Assembly (NCBI RefSeq): GCF_902830275.1
Contig: NZ_CADESW010000001.1
Coordinates: 620,001-684,000, forward strand
Direction of reading: 5' to 3'
Length of the DNA: 64,000 bases
Source of the DNA: Burkholderia stagnalis
GTDB lineage: Bacteria > Pseudomonadota > Gammaproteobacteria > Burkholderiales > Burkholderiaceae
Shown: positions 59,327 to 64,000 of the stretch, piece by piece
Layout of the letters: each line of letters starts with the position of its first letter
How positions within the stretch are numbered: position 1 is the first letter of the stretch
Position numbers and translations under genes: made by a program
The notes under the pieces: model-generated
The model's database searches: none
What the model was told of the DNA's origin: nothing
What the model saw: the letters and a program-made list of their open reading frames with translations, nothing else

Positions 59327-59362
59327 GACGCGATGCCGGGTTTCCCCGCCCGGGATCGCGTC
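59327..59362. promoter_or_regulatory. Strong hairpin between the prolyl-isomerase and cdiA genes
   Basis: GACGCGAT and ATCGCGTC form a perfect 8-bp outer stem. After one G-G mismatch it extends for 5 more pairs around an 8-base loop. It sits in the 138-base gap upstream of cdiA. It could be an attenuator, an RNA-processing site or an operator setting the level of cdiA relative to the genes before it. There is no T-run, so a simple terminator is unlikely. Confidence 0.45.
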
Positions 59363-59396
59363 GACGGTTGGCCGGGTCTACGCCCGGCGTGGCCGC

Positions 59397-60329
59397 TTAC
59401 TGCTGGATGCGCGCGTTGCGGATCAAATCCGCCACCACCTGCGCGGTCGCCTTCTCGAGCGCGACCTGTTCGAGCTGCTGACGCAGCGTGTCCCTCGCCT
59501 GGTCGAACGCCGGCACCTGCGTCGGCCGCTTGTCGTCGACGCGCACGATCCAGTACGCATCGCCGACCTGCACCGGTTCGCGCGTGAGACCGCCTTGCGG
59601 CAGCTTCACGAGCGCCTCGGCGAGCGGCTGCGGCCAGTTCTGCGTATTGCCGGCGGTGATCGGCGTCTTGAACGAAATCCAGTTCAGCGCGCCGCCCTGC
59701 GCGGCAGCCGGCCCCTTGCTGAATTCCTGCGCGAGCTTGCCGAAGTCCTCGCCCTTCTTCAGGCGCGAAATGACCTGCTTCGCGGTGTCCGCATCGTTCA
59801 CCGCGATCACGCTCGGCTTGTATTCGTTCTCGCCGAGCGTCGCGACGATCGCGTCGTAGCGCGCCTTCACGTCGGCGTCGGCCACCGGTGCCGGCCGGAC
59901 CTGGTCGCGCAGGTATGCCTGCGTCATCGCGAGCGCCTTCGCCTGCTCGACCGCGGCGACGACCTGCGGCTTCGTGTCGTAGTGCTGCTTGAGCGCGGCC
60001 TGGCGGAACAGCTCGCGCGCGATCAGCTGGTTCTTCAGCGCATCGCGCAGCGCGGGCGTGTCGGGCGCTTTCCCCGCGCGCACGGCGTCGTCGATCTGCG
60101 CCTTCGTGATCGGCACGCCGTTCACGCTCGCCACCGCATCGGCGGGCAACGGCGCGGAAGCGGCGAGCGCCGCGTCGGCGGCCTTGCGGGCGGTCTTGTT
60201 CGCCGCGTGCGCATGCGGCGCGGCCACGCCGCAGAGCGCGGCGACGACGAGCCCGAGGCCCATGTGGCGCACGTGCGCGGCGAGGTTCGATCGGGCTGCG
60301 ACGACACGACGGTTCGACAGGCGATGCAT
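59397..60329 (-). CDS. Periplasmic parvulin-type peptidyl-prolyl isomerase
   Basis: This is a 310-residue protein with a long signal peptide (cleavage near AHA-AN, about 42-44). A SurA/PpiD-like chaperone region follows (about 60-150: NGVPITKAQIDDAV, ALRDALKNQLIARELFRQAA). The parvulin domain (about 165-265) has RLKKGEDFGKLAQEFSKGPA, QGGALNWI and GDAYWIVRVDD. It resembles Par27-type isomerases such as the one assisting FHA in Bordetella. It lies between tpsB and cdiA (11 bases after tpsB) and probably escorts the exoproteins through the periplasm. AAGGAG precedes the ATG at 60329. Confidence 0.88.
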   Translation of the reverse strand: MHRLSNRRVVAARSNLAAHVRHMGLGLVVAALCGVAAPHAHAANKTARKAADAALAASAPLPADAVASVNGVPITKAQIDDAVRAGKAPDTPALRDALKNQLIARELFRQAALKQHYDTKPQVVAAVEQAKALAMTQAYLRDQVRPAPVADADVKARYDAIVATLGENEYKPSVIAVNDADTAKQVISRLKKGEDFGKLAQEFSKGPAAAQGGALNWISFKTPITAGNTQNWPQPLAEALVKLPQGGLTREPVQVGDAYWIVRVDDKRPTQVPAFDQARDTLRQQLEQVALEKATAQVVADLIRNARIQQ

Positions 60330-60340
60330 GAGGTTCTCCT

Positions 60341-62137
60341 TCAATCGGTCCAGTTGAGTGTGGCCAGCAATACGCTGGCTTTCCTGCCGAGGGCTGCCGG
60401 CTGCGCGAGCGCCTGCCCGAGCAGCACCTCGGCCGATACGGTGCCGCTCTTCAGGCGCCATTGCGCGCGCGTGCCGACGCCCGCGCCGACGAGCGTCGGC
60501 CAGCCGCCCTGCGCATTCAGGTGCGCCTTGCCGCCGTCGAGAAACACGTACGGTTCGATGCGCGCGTCCCGCCACGCGGGCACGTTCTGCCACGCGGCCT
60601 CGTTGCGCATGAACACGCCGCTGTCGCCGGCGATCCCCCCTTCGGTGAATCCGCGCACGGAGCTCATCCCGCCGAGGAAGATCTGCGCGTTGCCGAACAT
60701 CGCCACGCGGCTGTACTGGCCGCGCAGCGTGCCGCGATAGGTCCATGCGGCGCCCGCCAGCGTGCCGAGCGACATCTGCAGCGTCGCGGTGGCGTCGAGC
60801 TTGGTGAACTGGCTGTGCGCGTCGTCGATGCCGATGTCGGACGCATCGTGACTCGCCGACAGCCACGGCAGCCCCTGCGACACGCCGACGTCCCAGGTCG
60901 CCGCGGCGCCCTGGCCGCGCGCGACGAAGCGCGCCAGCCCGTTCAGCCCGACGCGCAAGATCGTGAGGTTCTGCGGCGACAGCGGCAGGCCGTTCACGTC
61001 GCGTTCGGTGCGCAGCTTGTTGAGCGTCACGTCGACGCTCAGGCGCCCGCGCGGCGAGCGCACGAGCACGCTGTTCCAGCCGAGCATCTGGCTGAACGTG
61101 CGGCCTTCGAGCAGCGCGACGTCGCCGATCGCCTGCTGGTATTCGGACATCGACACCGTGTAGCTGAACGTCTGGTAGCCATACGGCACCGCCGCCGAGA
61201 ACACGACCGCGTTCGTATCGGTCGTGCCGACATAGCTGAACGACAGCGATTCCTGCAGGCCGATCACGTTGTCGGCTTCGACGCCCGCGCGGTAGCGCGT
61301 CTTGCCCGTCTGCGAACTGCCATAGTTGTCGACGCCGAAGTCGTAATGCAGGCGATCGCCGCTGCGGTTGGAGATCGCAACGATCGAATCGCCCGGCGCT
61401 TCGCCCGGCAGGATCTGGATCTCGGCCTGGTTGCGGCGCAGCCGGTTGATCTGGTCGACGCCCTGCTCGAGATCGGGCAGGCGCAGCAGGTCGCCCGGGC
61501 CGCTCGCGAACGCCCATGCGGTGCCGGCCTCGGTGAGCAGGCCGCCGCCGCGCACCTCGTACCACTTCTCGTTCGGGTCGCGCGGGCGCAGCGGCTTGCC
61601 GTTCAGCGTCAGCGCGGCCACGCGGCCGGGCACGAGGTTGATCTTCAGCGTGCCGGACGCGAGGTTCTGCGGCCCGAGGTAGGCGCGCGTCGTGATGTAG
61701 CCGCGCACGATGAACGCTTCCGTCAGCCGGCGCAGCAGCAGGTTGATGCGGTTGCGCCCGAGCTGCCTGCCGATGAACGGCGCGGCGATGCGATCGAGTT
61801 CGGGCTGGCCGAGGATCGTGTCGCCGGTGAATTCGACATGGTCGATCCGGAACGTCGGCGCGACATCGGGCAGCGTCTCGACGTCGGCATCGGCCGGCAG
61901 GTTCGGCATCGCCGGCTGCTCGGGCACGGCGATCTGTGCGGGCGGCTGCGCGATCTCGTCGTTGCGTTGCCGGTCTCGCTGCTCCTGCAGCAGCCGCTGC
62001 GCCGGATCCTGTTCGGCGCGCGGCACGGCGATGCCCGGCGGAATCCCGCCCGCGAGCTGCGCATGCGCGTGCAGCGACGCCGCGCCTGCCGTCAGCAGGA
62101 GCGCGCGGGCCAGCGCGAGCGGCACGCGGGCCGTCAC
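60341..62137 (-). CDS. cdiB: TpsB outer-membrane transporter (CdiB/FhaC family)
   Basis: This is a 598-residue protein. A signal peptide (to about HAHA-Q) and a Pro/Gln/Arg-rich helix and linker lead to two POTRA domains (about 90-240: FRIDHVEFTGDTILGQPEL, INLLLRRLTEAFIVRGYITT, LKINLVPGRV). A 16-strand barrel follows with the L6 motif VRGFTEGG (about 500) and a C-terminal strand ending LATLNWTD. It exports TPS-domain proteins across the outer membrane. The start is a GTG at 62137 overlapping the stop of the upstream exoprotein gene (GTGA). It is the only transporter seen for both exoproteins. Confidence 0.9.
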   Translation of the reverse strand: MTARVPLALARALLLTAGAASLHAHAQLAGGIPPGIAVPRAEQDPAQRLLQEQRDRQRNDEIAQPPAQIAVPEQPAMPNLPADADVETLPDVAPTFRIDHVEFTGDTILGQPELDRIAAPFIGRQLGRNRINLLLRRLTEAFIVRGYITTRAYLGPQNLASGTLKINLVPGRVAALTLNGKPLRPRDPNEKWYEVRGGGLLTEAGTAWAFASGPGDLLRLPDLEQGVDQINRLRRNQAEIQILPGEAPGDSIVAISNRSGDRLHYDFGVDNYGSSQTGKTRYRAGVEADNVIGLQESLSFSYVGTTDTNAVVFSAAVPYGYQTFSYTVSMSEYQQAIGDVALLEGRTFSQMLGWNSVLVRSPRGRLSVDVTLNKLRTERDVNGLPLSPQNLTILRVGLNGLARFVARGQGAAATWDVGVSQGLPWLSASHDASDIGIDDAHSQFTKLDATATLQMSLGTLAGAAWTYRGTLRGQYSRVAMFGNAQIFLGGMSSVRGFTEGGIAGDSGVFMRNEAAWQNVPAWRDARIEPYVFLDGGKAHLNAQGGWPTLVGAGVGTRAQWRLKSGTVSAEVLLGQALAQPAALGRKASVLLATLNWTD

Positions 62138-64000
62138 AGGCCGAACCAAGACACGAGCCCCAGATGATTGCCGTTGCCGATCGTCATCGGTTCGCGACGC
62201 GGCGGACGAATCGTCACCACGCCGCCCGCCGCCGACACGCCGCCGGGCGCGTTGAACGCGCCGCCCTCGATGTCGGCCTCGCCGGTCAGCCGCACCTTGC
62301 CGGACCCGCCGGTGAAGATGCCGCCCGTATCGGCCGCGTAGATCGCCGCCCAGCGATTGCCGAACCACGCCTTCAGGTCGTGGTCGCGGTTGATCGCGGT
62401 GTAACCCGCCACGCCCTGCGCGAGCGTCTTCGGCGCGTCGAGCGTCAGGTTGCCGAGCGCGAGCACCGTCCCGCCCGTATTAGTGATCTGCGTGCCGGCC
62501 TTCAGCGTGATGTCGGTGTTGGCCTCGATCACGCCACCGAACGCCCGCACGTTCGACGACGCGCTCGCACGGCAGAACACGAAGCACGTGCGCCGGTACG
62601 ACGCCTGCCCCGTGAAGACGGCCTGCGTCAGCAGCCGGTCGCGCGCGGCGATGTCGATCGCGCCGCCGTTCGACAGGATCGAGCCGCCGATGTTGGTCAC
62701 GTTCGTGGCGCGGATCGTCACGTTGCCCGCATCCGCGGTGATGTACGCGAGCTTCGACGCATCCGCGAGCGCGCCGTAATCGACGGTGAAGCCGTCGCTG
62801 CGATGCTGCAGGAACAGGAAGCGCCCGCCGCGCTCCGAGAATCCGACCACCGCGCCGTTCTGCTCGCCGGTGCTGTGATCGACGACGTTGTTCACGTCGC
62901 CGCCGGCGACGACGGACACGTTCCGGTTCGACAGGATCCGCGCATTCTGGTTGACGATGTCCGCGCCCGCGGTCAGCGACACGTCGCCCTGCACGCCGAA
63001 CAGGATGCCGAGCGCCGTCTGCGGCAGCGACTGGTTCAGGATGCGGCCGGCCGCGTTCAGCGTCACCGCGCCGGCCGAATCGGCATCCGCGGCGATCGCG
63101 GCCTGGCCCTGCACGAGCGAGCCGACGTTCGCGATGTCCGCGCTGCTCTTCAGTACGACGCCGCTCTGCGACGACGCGATGGTCGAGCGCGCCTGCGCTG
63201 CGTCGGGCGCGAGCGCGATCCCGGCGCCGTTCAGCTTCACGCCGCCGGACGCGAGCAGGCTGCTGCCGGCGAACGTGATCGCGCCGGCCGACGCGACGTT
63301 CGCGCTGCCGTTGTCGACCTTGATTTGCGTCTCCGACAGCGCGATGCCGCCCTGCGCGGTCACGCTGAAGTCGCGCGCGACGTCGATCTTCGTGTTCGAC
63401 AGCTCGACGCTGCCGTTCGACGTCAGCGTGAAATCGCCGAGCGATGCGTTCAGCGGGCCGGCGCTGCGCACGCCGGGGCCGCGGTCCGTGACGATCAGCT
63501 GCACGCGCCCGCTCGTCAGGCTGCCGGCGGCCGTGATGTCGATCGCATACGACGATGCCGTGTCGGGGTTCATCGTCGCTTTGCGAGAAAGCCAGTCGTT
63601 CGCGTTGTCGTCCGGCGATAGCCCGGTGTTCAGCTCGACACTGCTGCGGCCGGCGAGCAGTCGCACGCCGGCTGTCGGCGACGAGAACGTGTTGTGCACC
63701 GGCCCGTCGATGCGAATGTTCTTCGCGATCAGGTCGAGCCCGATCAGCGCGCCCGCGAGGCCGCCGGGGCCGACGACGATCGTGCCGGTCGCGGTGTCGA
63801 GCAGCACGTTGCGCTGGTACAGCCCGGGTGCGATCTGCAGGTCGTGGAAACTCACGTTGCCGGTGGACAGCGCGACGTGCCCGGTATTGACGAACGACCC
63901 GCCGTTGACCGTGATGCCGTTCGGATTGGCGAGCACGACGTTCGCGCGCGCCCCCGCAACGTCGATCTGGCCTTCGATCAGGCTCGGGTTCGTGCTCGTC
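62134..64000 (-). CDS. Short TPS-domain exoprotein, C-terminal 622 residues (5' end outside window)
   Basis: The frame is open to the right edge. At the edge it reads the TPS core NPSLIEGQIDVAGARANVVL and LANPNGITVNGGSFVNTGHV. About 580 residues of haemagglutinin-like beta-helix follow (NVTIRATNVTNIGGSILSNGG, TDITLKAGTQITNTGGTVLA), with a Cys pair (CFVFC). A distinct tail ends LGLVSWFGL. There is no toxin-like C-terminus. This TpsA protein is encoded directly before tpsB, with translational coupling, so it is presumably secreted by the same TpsB as the giant exoprotein. It may be an adhesin or a companion factor. Function unknown. Confidence 0.85.
   Translation of the reverse strand, partial: TSTNPSLIEGQIDVAGARANVVLANPNGITVNGGSFVNTGHVALSTGNVSFHDLQIAPGLYQRNVLLDTATGTIVVGPGGLAGALIGLDLIAKNIRIDGPVHNTFSSPTAGVRLLAGRSSVELNTGLSPDDNANDWLSRKATMNPDTASSYAIDITAAGSLTSGRVQLIVTDRGPGVRSAGPLNASLGDFTLTSNGSVELSNTKIDVARDFSVTAQGGIALSETQIKVDNGSANVASAGAITFAGSSLLASGGVKLNGAGIALAPDAAQARSTIASSQSGVVLKSSADIANVGSLVQGQAAIAADADSAGAVTLNAAGRILNQSLPQTALGILFGVQGDVSLTAGADIVNQNARILSNRNVSVVAGGDVNNVVDHSTGEQNGAVVGFSERGGRFLFLQHRSDGFTVDYGALADASKLAYITADAGNVTIRATNVTNIGGSILSNGGAIDIAARDRLLTQAVFTGQASYRRTCFVFCRASASSNVRAFGGVIEANTDITLKAGTQITNTGGTVLALGNLTLDAPKTLAQGVAGYTAINRDHDLKAWFGNRWAAIYAADTGGIFTGGSGKVRLTGEADIEGGAFNAPGGVSAAGGVVTIRPPRREPMTIGNGNHLGLVSWFGL

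Overview
The window is high-GC beta-proteobacterial chromosome, most like Burkholderia (cepacia-complex type). The evidence is the benzoate/catechol cluster with a BenM-type regulator, a LysP permease, small DUF3717 and DUF2846 proteins, an intracellular PHB depolymerase, and the strong third-position GC bias. There are no rRNA or tRNA genes, no CRISPR array, no insertion sequence and no integrase that I can recognise.

Layout, left to right. 1-3.3 kb: small secreted proteins, a glutathione S-transferase and a divergent PHB depolymerase. 3.3-10.2 kb: a copper/silver RND efflux operon (cusC-cusB-cusA-cusF, minus strand) with a small secreted protein upstream. 10.2-13.3 kb: a basic amino acid ABC importer, hisJ-hisQ-hisM-hisP, with a GntR/HutC-type palindrome in front. 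13.6-20.9 kb: a Kdp potassium system read as miniprotein-miniprotein-kdpA-kdpC-kdpB-kdpD-kdpE. kdpC and kdpB are in non-standard order and KdpD lacks its N-terminal sensor half. 21.1-25.7 kb: a porin gene broken by an in-frame amber codon, a HutC-family regulator, a GT1 glycosyltransferase facing a TetR regulator, and a small membrane protein. 25.7-33.5 kb: a secreted BNR-like protein and a hydrolase, then benM facing catA-benA-benB-benC-benD, which take benzoate through catechol to cis,cis-muconate. 33.5-42.9 kb: lipoproteins, lysP, a membrane diguanylate cyclase, a short FUSC protein, argG and a lipoprotein.

42.9-64 kb is the most unusual part. It is a two-partner-secretion, contact-dependent-inhibition-like operon on the minus strand. 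Its order is a short TPS-domain exoprotein (5' end beyond the window), a TpsB transporter, a periplasmic parvulin-type prolyl isomerase, a giant 5058-residue CdiA-like exoprotein, and a 115-residue putative immunity protein overlapping the exoprotein stop by 4 bases. The toxin tip and immunity gene have clearly lower GC than the passenger. A frameshifted relic of another TPS domain lies just downstream, in an AT-richer stretch, which suggests recombination at the 3' end. The pairing of two TpsA proteins and a dedicated parvulin with a single TpsB is the best candidate here for a little-described arrangement.

All functions are inferred from motifs, family resemblance and context as read by eye. 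No database search was run.
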